Of a stretch of 64,000 nucleotides of DNA, positions 1-9,353 are shown piece after piece. The first letter of the stretch is position 1; every line of letters begins with the position of its first letter. The position numbers and the translations under genes were made by a program. Source of the stretch: Alcanivorax sp. (lineage in GTDB: Bacteria > Pseudomonadota > Gammaproteobacteria > Pseudomonadales > Alcanivoracaceae); contig JAIUME010000006.1 in the NCBI GenBank assembly GCA_022565695.1, forward strand, positions 159,236 through 223,235, given 5' to 3'. The notes beneath the pieces were generated by a model. It did no database searches, was not told where the DNA came from, and saw only the letters and a program-made list of their open reading frames with translations.

Positions 1-1206
1 ATCGTAGGCGCGAGCTTGCGCAGAGGCAACGGTATCGCCCAGCGCTGTGACGCACAGCACGCGACCGCCCTGGGTGACCACATCGCCATCGCGCTCCGCG
101 GTGCCCGCATGGAACACCTTGAGGTCGGCCGTATCAGTGCCGTCGAGACCGCTGATGACGTCCCCCTTGCGGTAGGCGTCCGGGTAGCCGCCGGCAGCCA
201 GCACCACGCCCAGAGCCGGGCGCGGGTCCCAGGCGGCCTCTACCTGATCCAGACGCGCATCAAGCGCTGCCAGACACAGTGCCGCCAGATCACTTTGCAG
301 ACGCATCATGATGGGCTGGGTTTCCGGGTCGCCGAAGCGGCAGTTGTATTCGATGACTTTCGGTGTGCCGCTGCTGTCGATCATCAGACCGGCGTAGAGG
401 AAGCCCGTGTAGGGATGGCCTTCGGCGGCCATGCCACGCACGGTGGGCAGTATCACTTCTTCCATGATGCGCTGATGAATGTCCGGTGTGACCACTGGCG
501 CAGGGGAATAGGCACCCATGCCGCCGGTGTTGGGGCCGGTGTCACCGTCGCCGACACGCTTATGATCCTGGCTGGTGGCCATGGGCAGCACGTTCTCGCC
601 ATCGACCATGACGATGAAGCTGGCTTCCTCGCCCTCCAGAAACTCTTCCACCACCACCCGGTGGCCGGCGTCCCCGAAACGATTGCCGTCGAGCATGTCG
701 CGCACGGCCGATTCGGCTTCTTCCAGCGTCATGGCGACGATCACGCCTTTACCGGCTGCCAGGCCGTCGGCCTTGATGACGATGGGCGCGCCCTGCTGGC
801 GCACATAGGCCAGCGCCTCCGTGACATCGGTAAAGTTGCCGTAGGCGGCGGTGGGGATGTCGTGACGTGCCAGGAAGTCCTTGGTGAAGGCCTTGGAACC
901 TTCGAGCTGCGCGGCGCCAGCCGTCGGGCCGAAGCACTTCAGGCCGCGGTCACGGAAGTGGTCCACCAGGCCATCGACCAGGGGCGCTTCCGGGCCGACG
1001 ATGGTCAGGCCGATGTCGTTGGCGACCGCAAAGTCGGCCAGTGCCACCTTGTCGAGGACATCGATGGCGACATTGGCGATGCCGGCTTCCCGAGCCGTGC
1101 CGGCATTGCCCGGTGCGACAAACACCTGGTCCACACTGGCCGCGCTGGCGACTTTCCAGGCCAGCGCATGCTCGCGGCCACCGTTTCCTATGATCAGCAC
1201 TTTCAT
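1..1206 (-). CDS. purD: Phosphoribosylamine--glycine ligase (PurD), 3' end outside window
   Basis: Second step of de novo purine synthesis: ATP-dependent joining of glycine to phosphoribosylamine to give GAR, in the cytoplasm. The visible 402 residues start [18 protein letters not shown], the classic PurD N-terminus. The ATP-grasp part follows, with [12 protein letters not shown] near residue 145 and the [10 protein letters not shown] signature near residue 290. PurD is usually about 425-430 aa, so roughly 25 residues are cut off by the window edge. It lies 25 nt downstream of purH on the same strand, so the two are very likely one operon. The ATG at 1206 is fixed by the family N-terminus. 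Confidence 0.97.
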   Translation of the reverse strand, partial: MKVLIIGNGGREHALAWKVASAASVDQVFVAPGNAGTAREAGIANVAIDVLDKVALADFAVANDIGLTIVGPEAPLVDGLVDHFRDRGLKCFGPTAGAAQLEGSKAFTKDFLARHDIPTAAYGNFTDVTEALAYVRQQGAPIVIKADGLAAGKGVIVAMTLEEAESAVRDMLDGNRFGDAGHRVVVEEFLEGEEASFIVMVDGENVLPMATSQDHKRVGDGDTGPNTGGMGAYSPAPVVTPDIHQRIMEEVILPTVRGMAAEGHPYTGFLYAGLMIDSSGTPKVIEYNCRFGDPETQPIMMRLQSDLAALCLAALDARLDQVEAAWDPRPALGVVLAAGGYPDAYRKGDVISGLDGTDTADLKVFHAGTAERDGDVVTQGGRVLCVTALGDTVASAQARAYD

Positions 1207-1231
1207 GGCGTTGACTCTCGGGGTCCTGGGA

Positions 1232-2800
1232 TCAGTGTCTGAAGTGGCGCATGCCGGTGAAGACCATGGCCATGCCCGCCTCATCGGCGGCGGCTATGAC
1301 TTCCTCGTCGCGAATCGAGCCACCAGGCTGGATCACACAGCTGATACCCGCTTTGGCGGCGTTGTCGATGCCGTCGCGGAACGGGAAGAAGGCATCAGAC
1401 GCCATGACAGCCCCCGCGACCGTCAGCCCGGCGTGCTCCGCCTTGATGCCGGCGATGCGGGCCGAATTGACGCGGCTCATCTGGCCCGCACCGACACCGA
1501 TGGTCTGGCCATTACGGCCATAGACGATGGCGTTGGATTTGACGAACTTGGCCACTTGCCAGGTAAACAGCAGGTCGCGGATTTCGGCGTCGGTGGGCTG
1601 GCGTTGGGTGACGACTTTCAGATCCGCCGCAGTGACCATGCCCAGATCCCGATCCTGCACCAGCAGGCCGCCGTTGACGCGCTTGTAGTCAAAGGCGCTG
1701 TAGCTGTTTGCCCAATCGCCGCAGACCAGCAGGCGCACGTTCTTCTTCTCGGCCACGATGGCCTGAGCCGCGTCGCTGGCGGCGGGGGCGATGATCACTT
1801 CCACGAACTGGCGATCGACGATGGCACGGGCGGTGTGTTCATCCAGCGCCCGGTTGAACGCGATGATGCCGCCGAAGGCAGATTCCTGGTCGGTGGCAAA
1901 GGCGAGGTCATAGGCACTGCCGATGTCGGCGGCCACGGCCACACCACAGGGGTTGGCGTGTTTGACGATGACACAGGCCGGATCGGTGAACTGCTTGACG
2001 CATTCCAGTGCCGCATCGGTATCCGCGATGTTGTTGTAGGACAGCGCCTTGCCCTGCAACTGCTGAGCGGTGGCCACGGAGGCTTCCTTCGGCGCGCGCT
2101 CGGTGTAGAAGGCGGAACGCTGATGCGGGTTCTCGCCGTAGCGCATGTCCTGGGTCTTGACGAAATTCAGGTTGAGCGTGCGCGGGAACGGGTCATTGCC
2201 GTTGCCGACCCGCTGGCCGAAGTAGTTGGCGATGGCGCTGTCGTAGGCGGCGGTGTGCTCGAAGGCCTTGATGGCGAGATCGAAGCGGAAGGCATCGGTG
2301 AGGGCGCCGTTGTTGTCGCGCAGCTCGGCGATGACCTGATTGTAGTCAGACGGGTTGGTGACAATGCCGACGTGGGCGTTGTTCTTGGCCGCCGCACGGA
2401 CCATGGTCGGGCCGCCGATGTCGATGTTCTCGATAGCGTCTTCCAGGCTGCAATCCGGGTTGGCCACGGTCTGCTCGAAGGGGTAGAGGTTGACCACCAC
2501 CAGGTCGATGCGCTGGATGTCGTTGTCCGCCATCACGGCGTCGTCCTGGCCCCGGCGGGCGAGGATGCCGCCATGGATCTTCGGATGCAGGGTCTTGACC
2601 CGGCCGTCCATCATCTCCGGGAACCCGGTGTGCTCGGAGACCTCGCGCACGGCGATGCCGGCTTCCTGCAGCGCACGGAAGGTGCCGCCAGTGGAGAGAA
2701 TCTCGATGCCGTGTTGGCTCAATGCCCGGCCGAATTCGACGATGCCGGTCTTGTCGGAAACACTGATGAGGGCACGCTGGACGGCTTTGCTCATGGTCAT
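1232..2800 (-). CDS. purH: Bifunctional AICAR transformylase / IMP cyclohydrolase (PurH)
   Basis: Last two steps of purine synthesis (AICAR to FAICAR to IMP). The 522-aa product has the usual length. Residues 1 to about 200 are the MGS-like cyclohydrolase domain ([11 protein letters not shown] near the start, then STGGTFRAL). The rest is the AICARFT domain with MRYGENPHQ and the KHANPCG signature. It is the first gene of a purH-purD operon and follows the fis terminator, so its promoter should lie in about 2801-2842. Confidence 0.98.
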   Translation of the reverse strand: MTMSKAVQRALISVSDKTGIVEFGRALSQHGIEILSTGGTFRALQEAGIAVREVSEHTGFPEMMDGRVKTLHPKIHGGILARRGQDDAVMADNDIQRIDLVVVNLYPFEQTVANPDCSLEDAIENIDIGGPTMVRAAAKNNAHVGIVTNPSDYNQVIAELRDNNGALTDAFRFDLAIKAFEHTAAYDSAIANYFGQRVGNGNDPFPRTLNLNFVKTQDMRYGENPHQRSAFYTERAPKEASVATAQQLQGKALSYNNIADTDAALECVKQFTDPACVIVKHANPCGVAVAADIGSAYDLAFATDQESAFGGIIAFNRALDEHTARAIVDRQFVEVIIAPAASDAAQAIVAEKKNVRLLVCGDWANSYSAFDYKRVNGGLLVQDRDLGMVTAADLKVVTQRQPTDAEIRDLLFTWQVAKFVKSNAIVYGRNGQTIGVGAGQMSRVNSARIAGIKAEHAGLTVAGAVMASDAFFPFRDGIDNAAKAGISCVIQPGGSIRDEEVIAAADEAGMAMVFTGMRHFRH

Positions 2801-2842
2801 TTCTACCTTAATGCGGGGCGGTCAGAACGAATGAAGGGAAAC

Positions 2843-2869
2843 AAAAAAAGGGCAGTGCGAACTGCCCTT
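2843..2869 (-). terminator. Rho-independent terminator of dusB-fis
   Basis: A perfect 9-bp stem (2848-2856 with 2861-2869) with a 4-nt loop is followed, on the minus strand, by a run of seven T (the A run at 2843-2849). It sits directly after fis and separates the dusB-fis operon from purH. Confidence 0.88.
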
Positions 2870-2885
2870 CGGGTCTGGCCCGCTG

Positions 2886-3200
2886 CTACAGCAGGCCGTA
2901 CTGTTTGAGTTTCTTGCGCAGCGTGCCCCGGTTCAGGCCGAGCATCTCGGCGGCCTTGGTCTGGTTGCCGCGGGTGTACTCCAGCACTTTCTCCAGCAGC
3001 GGGATTTCCATCTCGGCCAGTACCATCTGGTACAGGTCGTTGACGGACTCGCCTTCCAGATTGTTGAAGTACTCGATCAGTGAGCGGCGCACACAGTTGC
3101 GCAGTGTGTCCTGACTATCGGTCTGGGCCAGTGTCAGGTGAGGTGTACGGTTTTCAGCGGTGTTCATGTCAATCAGTGTCCATGCGGCTGTGCTGGTCAT
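2886..3200 (-). CDS. fis: DNA-binding protein Fis
   Basis: Nucleoid-associated factor for inversion stimulation; it bends DNA and activates rRNA and other growth-rate genes. The C-terminus carries the Fis helix-turn-helix ([18 protein letters not shown]). The predicted product is 104 aa against about 98 in E. coli. The ATG at 3200 overlaps the dusB stop (ATGA) and has GGAG about 9 nt upstream. An internal ATG at 3167 would give 93 aa but lacks a good ribosome site. The dusB-fis pairing is the conserved enterobacterial and marine arrangement. Confidence 0.95.
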   Translation of the reverse strand: MTSTAAWTLIDMNTAENRTPHLTLAQTDSQDTLRNCVRRSLIEYFNNLEGESVNDLYQMVLAEMEIPLLEKVLEYTRGNQTKAAEMLGLNRGTLRKKLKQYGLL

Positions 3201-4252
3201 GCGGCCATGTCTCCGTGTTGCGCAACGCCTTCCCCGGTGTCGGCGGCAGACACTCTGTACTGACCGATGGGGATCCGGTCTGTGGTCTTGTCGAGATTGT
3301 GGAAATACTGCTCTACTGCGTGCCGCTGTGCTGCGGCGGTGTCCAGCTGGTTGAAGCTGCGCCGGAATGCGTCGCCTTGCGGCAGGGACTGGGTATACCA
3401 GCCCAGGTGCTTGCGTGCGATGCGCGAGCCGGCTACCTCGCCATACAACTGATGTAACGCCCCGAGATGTCCCAGCACACGATGTGCGACATCGGCAACT
3501 TCCGGTGCTGCGGGCAATTCGCCATGGGCGAGATAGTGCAGCGTGTCGCGGAAGATCCAGGGGTTACCCTGAGCAGCGCGGCCGATCATGATACCACTGG
3601 CTCCCGTGGTTTCCAGTACCCGTTTGGCTTTTTCCGGTGAATCGATATCGCCATTGGCCATAACGGGTATGTCAACCGCAGCAACAACCTGTGCGATGGT
3701 GTCGTACTCGGCATGGCCATTGAAGCGGCACGCACGGGTGCGGCCATGCACGGCAAGTGCCTGAATTCCTGCATCTTGTGCGATGCGTGCTATGGTCACG
3801 GCGTTGCGTTGATCCGTACTCCATCCGGTGCGGATCTTGAGCGTGACCGGTACTTCGACGGCAGCGACCACCGCGTTGAGAATATCGCGCACCAGTGCCT
3901 CATCGCGCAGCAGCGCGGACCCGGCGGCACGACGGCAGACTTTTTTTGCTGGACAGCCCATGTTGATGTCGATGATCTGTGCGCCGAGGGCCACATTGGC
4001 GCGGGCGGCCTCTGCCATCATTGCGGGGTCCGCACCGGCTATCTGTACCGAGACCGGGCCGGGTTCATCCTGATGAGGCAGCCTGGTGCGGCTTTTGCGG
4101 GAATGCCAGAGGCTGGTGTCCGAGGTCACCATTTCCGATACCACCAGCCCGGCACCCAGATCCCGACAAAGCTGGCGGAACGGCCGATCGGTCACACCAG
4201 CCATGGGGGCCAGTATCAACGGATTGGCAAATGTGTGGGGGCCGATCTGCAT
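3197..4252 (-). CDS. dusB: tRNA-dihydrouridine synthase DusB
   Basis: FMN-dependent reduction of uridine to dihydrouridine in the tRNA D-loop. The TIM-barrel protein starts [19 protein letters not shown], matching the DusB N-terminus. It carries the [10 protein letters not shown] segment with the catalytic Cys and the [12 protein letters not shown] motif. I chose the ATG at 4252 (351 aa) because it fits family starts and has GGAAG 5 nt upstream. A longer in-frame start at 4270 has its GGAGG immediately adjacent, which is too close. It overlaps fis by 4 nt. Confidence 0.95.
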   Translation of the reverse strand: MQIGPHTFANPLILAPMAGVTDRPFRQLCRDLGAGLVVSEMVTSDTSLWHSRKSRTRLPHQDEPGPVSVQIAGADPAMMAEAARANVALGAQIIDINMGCPAKKVCRRAAGSALLRDEALVRDILNAVVAAVEVPVTLKIRTGWSTDQRNAVTIARIAQDAGIQALAVHGRTRACRFNGHAEYDTIAQVVAAVDIPVMANGDIDSPEKAKRVLETTGASGIMIGRAAQGNPWIFRDTLHYLAHGELPAAPEVADVAHRVLGHLGALHQLYGEVAGSRIARKHLGWYTQSLPQGDAFRRSFNQLDTAAAQRHAVEQYFHNLDKTTDRIPIGQYRVSAADTGEGVAQHGDMAA

Positions 4253-4330
4253 AGGTCTTCCGGGGGGCATCCTCCGAGGCGGCGTATGATAGTGGCCGCC
4301 GGGGAGGGGGGGAAGGCCATTTCGGGACTA

Positions 4331-4386
4331 TTTATTGATCACGCCCCGGTTTATTGATCAGGCCCCGGTTATTGATCAGGCCCCGG
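4331..4386. repeat. 19-bp tandem repeat, about 3 copies
   Basis: Units TTTATTGATCACGCCCCGG (4331-4349), TTTATTGATCAGGCCCCGG (4350-4368) and an 18-nt third copy (4369-4386) are almost identical. The last unit overlaps the stop codon of the minus-strand zinc-ribbon gene. Confidence 0.9.
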
Positions 4387-5806
4387 GAGCGGGGTGGAAG
4401 TACAGGCGGTAGCTCTCGGCGTCGGCACCGGGATTGAGAATCTCGAAGGAGACCCGGATCGGTACGTCCCGGGGCATGGTATCCATGCCGGCCAGTTCAC
4501 CGCGCAGGTACTCCTCCGGCGTAAAGCGGCGGCTGGCAACAGGCTGGCCGCGCAACGAGCTGAAGCTCAATTCGAGGATCGGGAACGGCTGCTCGTAGTG
4601 GGCATGGTTGTAGAGGATTGCATCCACCACCAGCGCGTCTTCCACGCGAGAGTGAGTGCGTACCACCAGATTGGCGCCGCGCAACTGACGGATGTCTGAC
4701 GGGTTTGGCAAGGTGCAGCCGAGCACGCCGCAGGCATTGGCGTACAGAGGGCGCCATTCCGGTGTCCGGGCCAGGCGGTCGAAGTTGAACACCAGATACT
4801 GGCCGGTCAGAACCAGTATGGCGGCCAATGACAGCCCGCCCCATTTGAGCGCCTGGCCGATGTCCATGCGCGGCCGATCAAACAGGGGCGCTGCCTTTTT
4901 CGCCGGGCGCGCCGGTGCGGGCTCAAACTCATACTCATGCTCTCCGAGCGCGGCATCGTCGGCGAACAGGTCGAAGTCGTCGAATTCATCATCGGTATTG
5001 CCGCGCTGCCCGGCCCCGGCATCATCATTGTCGTCAAACAGCGGGTTGATGGCAGGGGCAGGTCGCTTTGCCGCGGCTTTCTTGCCGGAGGGCTTGCTGA
5101 CAGGCTTGCCGGCAGCGCGGCCGGGCTTTGCGGTATCCGCCTCCTGTTGCATTCTCATGCCACTGGCCTGAGTGGGAGGGGGTGTCTCTTCTTCCTCGAG
5201 TTCCTGCAACAAGGCTTCTGCCCAGGACTCATCGCCGCCCTGACCCTGATGGCTGCGCCCGGCACCGCTCATGTCGGTGAAGTCTTCATCGCCGAGGCGG
5301 GATTCTCCGTCCTCATCCAGCGACAGGAAGGAGTCACTCAGCTCCAGAGCGCCACCCAGCGAGACACGGGTGTCGTTCTGGTCTTCCTCGCCCTCCCCGT
5401 CAGCGGGTGCCTCCTGTGGTGCCCCCGGGGTGGCGAGGTCATCATCCAGTGTCCAGTTACGGGCCGGTGCGGCAGGTGCCGGTGCCGGACGCTCTGGCGG
5501 GGCTTCCTGAGCCAGCAGCTCTTCCGCCCAGGACTCATCGTCTGGCCGTTTTTTCTTGCCGACAGAGGGCTTCTGGTTTGTGGCTGCGTTTGTGGCTGCG
5601 TTGGTAGCTGCGCGTGTGGCGCCAGCATTTGCGGCGGGCGGCGGGCTGGCCGGCCGGGCCGGTGCATCGAGAAGATGATCCGTAGCCTGAAAAACCTGCA
5701 GGCAACTGCCGCACCGCACCGCGCCGCGGGCCTGGCGCAAGTGTTGCTCGCCGATCTTGAACTGGGCGCCACAGTGCGGACATTGAGTTTTATATTGAGC
5801 AGCCAT
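4376..5806 (-). CDS. Zinc-ribbon and DUF3426 domain membrane protein
   Basis: The 476-aa protein starts with a zinc finger (Cys9-x2-Cys12 ... Cys32-x2-Cys35). A long, low-complexity Ala/Pro/Glu/Asp linker follows, then one membrane helix (about residues 322-342) and a C-terminal DUF3426 domain of about 130 residues. A DESWAE(E/A)LL segment occurs twice in the linker. The likely topology is zinc finger inside and DUF3426 in the periplasm. The family commonly sits beside prmA in gammaproteobacteria; its role is unknown. I chose the ATG at 5806, 8 codons before the first Cys, over an upstream start at 5878. Confidence 0.85.
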   Translation of the reverse strand: MAAQYKTQCPHCGAQFKIGEQHLRQARGAVRCGSCLQVFQATDHLLDAPARPASPPPAANAGATRAATNAATNAATNQKPSVGKKKRPDDESWAEELLAQEAPPERPAPAPAAPARNWTLDDDLATPGAPQEAPADGEGEEDQNDTRVSLGGALELSDSFLSLDEDGESRLGDEDFTDMSGAGRSHQGQGGDESWAEALLQELEEEETPPPTQASGMRMQQEADTAKPGRAAGKPVSKPSGKKAAAKRPAPAINPLFDDNDDAGAGQRGNTDDEFDDFDLFADDAALGEHEYEFEPAPARPAKKAAPLFDRPRMDIGQALKWGGLSLAAILVLTGQYLVFNFDRLARTPEWRPLYANACGVLGCTLPNPSDIRQLRGANLVVRTHSRVEDALVVDAILYNHAHYEQPFPILELSFSSLRGQPVASRRFTPEEYLRGELAGMDTMPRDVPIRVSFEILNPGADAESYRLYFHPAPGA

Positions 5807-5893
5807 GGCAGTCCGGTCGTTTATTCTGAGGATGTCGTTAGTATACGCCGTTGTACGTAAACCACGGAGCGCTGGCAAGGGGCTGGATCACGT

Positions 5894-6790
5894 TCACGCG
5901 TCAGCGCGTACCCCGGCCAGTCGTGTCCAGTCCCCCAGCTGCGCCGGTGGCGTGAAGCGAATGGCCGGTGTGTAGGCCGCCATCACGTCTTCTGCCTGCT
6001 CGTTGAGAATGCCCGAAAGCACCAGCGCGGCACCCTTGGCACAGTAGCCCAGCAGCTGCGGCGCCAGCGACACCAGCGGGCCAGCGAGGATATTGGCAAT
6101 CACCAGATCGAAGCTGGCCTGCGCGGGCATGGCTTCCGGAAGGCAGCACTCCAGGCGGTCGGCAACGCCATTGAGCATCGCATTGTCGCGGGTGGCCAGC
6201 AGTGCCTGCGGGTCGATGTCGCAGGCCAGCACGCGTTCGGCGCCCAGCAGCAGGGCGGCGATGGCCAACACGCCGGAGCCACAGCCGAAGTCCAGCACGG
6301 TCTTGCCGGTGAGCTTGCCGTTGAGACTGGCGCCGTCGAGCCAGGTCAGGCACATGGCGGTGGTTTCGTGGGTGCCGGTGCCGAACGCCAGGCCCGGATC
6401 GAGCCGCAGGTTCACGGCGTCGCCGGTCAGGGGCTCTGCCCAGCTGGGCACGATCCACAGGCGCTCACCGAACTGCATGGGTTTGAAGTCATCCATCCAG
6501 GCCCGCTCCCAGGCCTGGTCCGCGAGATGCTCGAAGCGATAGTCGGCTGGCGCTGCGCCCAGCGCGGCACTCAGGCCCGCCAGCAAGGCGTCCTCGTCGG
6601 TGTCGGCCTGGAACAACGCACTGACCACGGTCTCACGCCACAGGGGTGTCGCTCCTGGTGGCGGTTCGAACAGCGGTTGATCGGCGGCGTCACTGAGCGT
6701 TACCGCGTTGGCGCCCAGCGCCATCAGGGCATCCTCAACCTGCTCCGCCGCTTCGGCCGTGCTGGGTATGTGCAGTTGCAGCCAGGGCAC
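5894..6790 (-). CDS. prmA: Ribosomal protein L11 methyltransferase PrmA
   Basis: SAM-dependent trimethylation of ribosomal protein L11. The C-terminal Rossmann domain has the SAM motif VLDFGCGSGVLAIAA and the motif IV segment VIANILAGPL. The start is taken as GTG at 6790 (product PWLQLHIPS...). It lies 5 nt after the accC stop, with GGAG about 9 nt upstream, and gives 298 aa (E. coli 293). A start further upstream would overlap accC and add a non-family extension. Confidence 0.94.
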   Translation of the reverse strand: MPWLQLHIPSTAEAAEQVEDALMALGANAVTLSDAADQPLFEPPPGATPLWRETVVSALFQADTDEDALLAGLSAALGAAPADYRFEHLADQAWERAWMDDFKPMQFGERLWIVPSWAEPLTGDAVNLRLDPGLAFGTGTHETTAMCLTWLDGASLNGKLTGKTVLDFGCGSGVLAIAALLLGAERVLACDIDPQALLATRDNAMLNGVADRLECCLPEAMPAQASFDLVIANILAGPLVSLAPQLLGYCAKGAALVLSGILNEQAEDVMAAYTPAIRFTPPAQLGDWTRLAGVRADA

Positions 6791-6795
6791 AGAGA

Positions 6796-8139
6796 TCAGC
6801 TCCGCAGTTTCGATTCGAGATGGTGGATATCCACACACCCTTCCTCGAACGCGGGGTCACGGAAAATCTTTTCCCGATGCAACGGTACGTTGGTGAAGAT
6901 GCCCTCGATGACTACCTCGTCCAGGGCATTACGCATGCGGGCGAACGCGTTGGCCCGATCCGGCCCCCAGGTAATGATCTTGGCGATCAGGGAGTCGTAG
7001 AAGGGGGGCACGGTATAGCCGGTGTAGATGTGGGAATCCACGCGCACACCATTGCCGCCCGGCGGGTGGTAGTAGCTGATCGTGCCGGGGCTGGGCGTGA
7101 AGCGCTCCGGATGCTCCGCGTTGAGGCGCACTTCAATGGCATGGCCACTGATCACGACGTCTTCCTGGCGCAGCGACAGGGGCTCGCCGGCGGCAATGCG
7201 CAACTGTTCCTTGACGATATCCACGCCGGTGACCATTTCGGTGACCGGGTGCTCCACCTGCACGCGGGTGTTCATCTCGATGAAGTAAAAGCCGCCGTTT
7301 TCGTACAGGAACTCGAAAGTGCCAGCGCCACGGTAGCCGATTTCGATACAGGCGCGTACACAACGCTGGGCGACTTCTTCGCGCAGGTCATCCGGGATGC
7401 CGGGTGCTGGCGCTTCTTCCACCACCTTCTGGTGACGGCGCTGCAGGGAGCAGTCCCGGTCACCCAGGTGGATGGCGTTGCCCTGACCGTCGGCCAGTAC
7501 CTGAATTTCCACATGGCGCGGGTGCTGGAGAAATTTCTCCATATAGACGGTGTCGTCGCCAAACGCATTCTTGGCTTCCGAGCGCGTCAGGGTGATGGCG
7601 TTGAGCAGTGCAGCGGATTTCTCCACCACGCGCATGCCACGGCCACCGCCGCCGGCAGCGGCCTTGATGATTACCGGGAAGCCGATCTTCTGCGCCAGTT
7701 CCAGGGCGCGCTCGCCGTCTTCGCCGACCGGGCCGTCGGAGCCGGGCACTGTCGGTACGCCAGCGGCTTTCATCGCTTCGATGGCGGACACCTTGTTGCC
7801 CATCAGGCGAATGGTGTCAGCGCGCGGTCCGATGAAGATGAAGCCGGAGCGTTCCACGCATTCGGCAAAATCGGCGTTTTCGGCCATGAAGCCGTAGCCG
7901 GGGTGAATGGCATCCGCATCCGTGACTTCGGCGGCGCTGATGATGGCCGGAATGTTCAGGTAAGACTCGCTGGACGGGGCCGGGCCGATGCACACCGACT
8001 CATCCGCCAGGCGCACATGCATGAGCTCGCTGTCCGCCGTGGAATAAACGGCAACCGTGCGAATGCCCATTTCCTTGCAGGCACGCAAAATGCGCAGGGC
8101 AATCTCGCCACGGTTGGCAATGACTACTTTTCGCAGCAT
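6796..8139 (-). CDS. accC: Acetyl-CoA carboxylase, biotin carboxylase subunit
   Basis: ATP- and bicarbonate-dependent carboxylation of biotin on AccB, the first committed step of fatty-acid synthesis. At 447 aa it matches the family length. It begins [18 protein letters not shown], has the glycine-rich ATP loop [11 protein letters not shown] near residue 160 and the ATP-grasp signature [16 protein letters not shown] near residue 290. It lies between accB (79-nt gap) and prmA in one minus-strand operon. Confidence 0.98.
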   Translation of the reverse strand: MLRKVVIANRGEIALRILRACKEMGIRTVAVYSTADSELMHVRLADESVCIGPAPSSESYLNIPAIISAAEVTDADAIHPGYGFMAENADFAECVERSGFIFIGPRADTIRLMGNKVSAIEAMKAAGVPTVPGSDGPVGEDGERALELAQKIGFPVIIKAAAGGGGRGMRVVEKSAALLNAITLTRSEAKNAFGDDTVYMEKFLQHPRHVEIQVLADGQGNAIHLGDRDCSLQRRHQKVVEEAPAPGIPDDLREEVAQRCVRACIEIGYRGAGTFEFLYENGGFYFIEMNTRVQVEHPVTEMVTGVDIVKEQLRIAAGEPLSLRQEDVVISGHAIEVRLNAEHPERFTPSPGTISYYHPPGGNGVRVDSHIYTGYTVPPFYDSLIAKIITWGPDRANAFARMRNALDEVVIEGIFTNVPLHREKIFRDPAFEEGCVDIHHLESKLRS

Positions 8140-8218
8140 GGTGTCAGGCTCTCAATTGTTGCCCGTCGCGGACGACGGGCAAGGATTCTCGGACAGGCTG
8201 GCGCAGGCGTTGAACGCC

Positions 8219-8686
8219 TTAGCCAATGATGAACAGCGGCTGGTCGTATTCCACCGGTTCACCGTCTTCCACCAGGACTGCTTCGATGGTGCCGGATTTG
8301 TCCGCCTCGATCTGGTTCATCATCTTCATGGCTTCGACAATGCACAGCACGTCGCCGGCTTTGACCTGCTGGCCCACATCCACAAACATGGGTGAGCCGG
8401 GGTTCGGCGAGCGATAGAAGGTGCCGACCATCGGCGAGCGCACCAGATGCCCGGGCGGCAGAGACTTGCCGTCCTTTTCCTTGTCGTCACCGTCACTGCG
8501 TCCGGCGGGTGCCGGCGGCGCGGGCTGGGGCGCCTGCTGGGGCATGGCATACATCTGCTGGGGCGGGAAGGCATTGCGGTTGCCGCGGCTGATGCGTACC
8601 GATTCCTCGCCCTCATGAATCTCCAGCTCGTCGATTCCGGACTCTTCCAGCAGTTCGATCAGCTTCTTGACCTTGCGAATATCCAT
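8219..8686 (-). CDS. accB: Biotin carboxyl carrier protein of acetyl-CoA carboxylase
   Basis: Carrier subunit that shuttles carboxylated biotin between AccC and the carboxyltransferase. The 155-aa protein has the N-terminal [18 protein letters not shown] helix, a Pro/Ala/Gln-rich linker and the C-terminal biotinyl domain with [10 protein letters not shown], whose Lys is biotinylated. It follows aroQ by about 42 nt. The aroQ-accB-accC order is typical. Confidence 0.97.
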   Translation of the reverse strand: MDIRKVKKLIELLEESGIDELEIHEGEESVRISRGNRNAFPPQQMYAMPQQAPQPAPPAPAGRSDGDDKEKDGKSLPPGHLVRSPMVGTFYRSPNPGSPMFVDVGQQVKAGDVLCIVEAMKMMNQIEADKSGTIEAVLVEDGEPVEYDQPLFIIG

Positions 8687-8728
8687 AGACTTATTGCCCT
8701 TTACGTCTTCTGCGTCTGTGTCAGTGGG

Positions 8729-9178
8729 TCAGTGTCCGCTGTCTGTGAGTTGCGTTATTGCCGCGTCCAGCGCCAGACGATAACCGTCTGCCCCAAGACC
8801 GCAGATAACGCCGACAGCGATATCAGAAAAATAGGAATGCCGACGGAAATCTTCGCGCCGGTGCGTGTTGGAAAGATGCACTTCGATAAACGGTATCGCC
8901 ACGCCCAGCAGCGCATCGCGCAGGGAGACACTGGTGTGGGTGAATGCCGCAGGGTTGATCAGAATGAAGTCGATGCCTTCGGTGCGCGCACTGTGGATGC
9001 GTTCAACCAGCTCATACTCGGCATTGCTCTGCAGCCATTGCAGATGATGTCCGGCGGCACTCGCCTGATCCCGCAGGCCGTTATTGATCTGCTCGAGCGT
9101 CGTGTGCCCGTAGGTCTCCGGCTCGCGGGTGCCCAGCAGATTCAGGTTGGGGCCGTGCAAAACCAGTATTGATGCCAC
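8729..9178 (-). CDS. aroQ: Type II 3-dehydroquinate dehydratase
   Basis: Shikimate pathway: 3-dehydroquinate to 3-dehydroshikimate. Motifs are [20 protein letters not shown] (Tyr of the active-site loop), [10 protein letters not shown] and EVHLSN with the catalytic His region. The start is GTG at 9178, preceded by AGGAGG with 6-nt spacing, giving 149 aa, the family length. An upstream ATG at 9271 would add a non-conserved 31-residue extension. It is the first gene of the aroQ-accB-accC-prmA operon. Confidence 0.96.
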   Translation of the reverse strand: MASILVLHGPNLNLLGTREPETYGHTTLEQINNGLRDQASAAGHHLQWLQSNAEYELVERIHSARTEGIDFILINPAAFTHTSVSLRDALLGVAIPFIEVHLSNTHRREDFRRHSYFSDIAVGVICGLGADGYRLALDAAITQLTDSGH

Positions 9179-9231
9179 TGGAGCCTCCTCTCTACAGAGC
9201 AAATGCGGTGAAAAGTTGTGAACTGGATGGC

Positions 9232-9256
9232 AAAAGCCGCCTAAAGGGGCGGCTTT
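9232..9256 (-). terminator. Probable terminator after dsbD
   Basis: A 9-bp inverted repeat AAAGCCGCC / GGCGGCTTT with a 6-nt loop (9233-9241 and 9248-9256) ends in TTTT on the minus strand. It lies between the dsbD stop and aroQ. Confidence 0.7.
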
Positions 9257-9353
9257 CGCGATGTGGCTCAATACTAGGGGGAAAAAGCGGGCGAGAAAAG
9301 GCCTTTACAAGTTTCCTTACAACTGAGACTGGTCAGTCACGCCATAATGTCGG

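Noticed and set aside
881..2908. Long plus-strand open frame of about 675 codons opposite purH
   Set aside because: It is the antisense shadow of purD/purH in GC-rich DNA. The product resembles nothing, while the minus strand has full family motifs.
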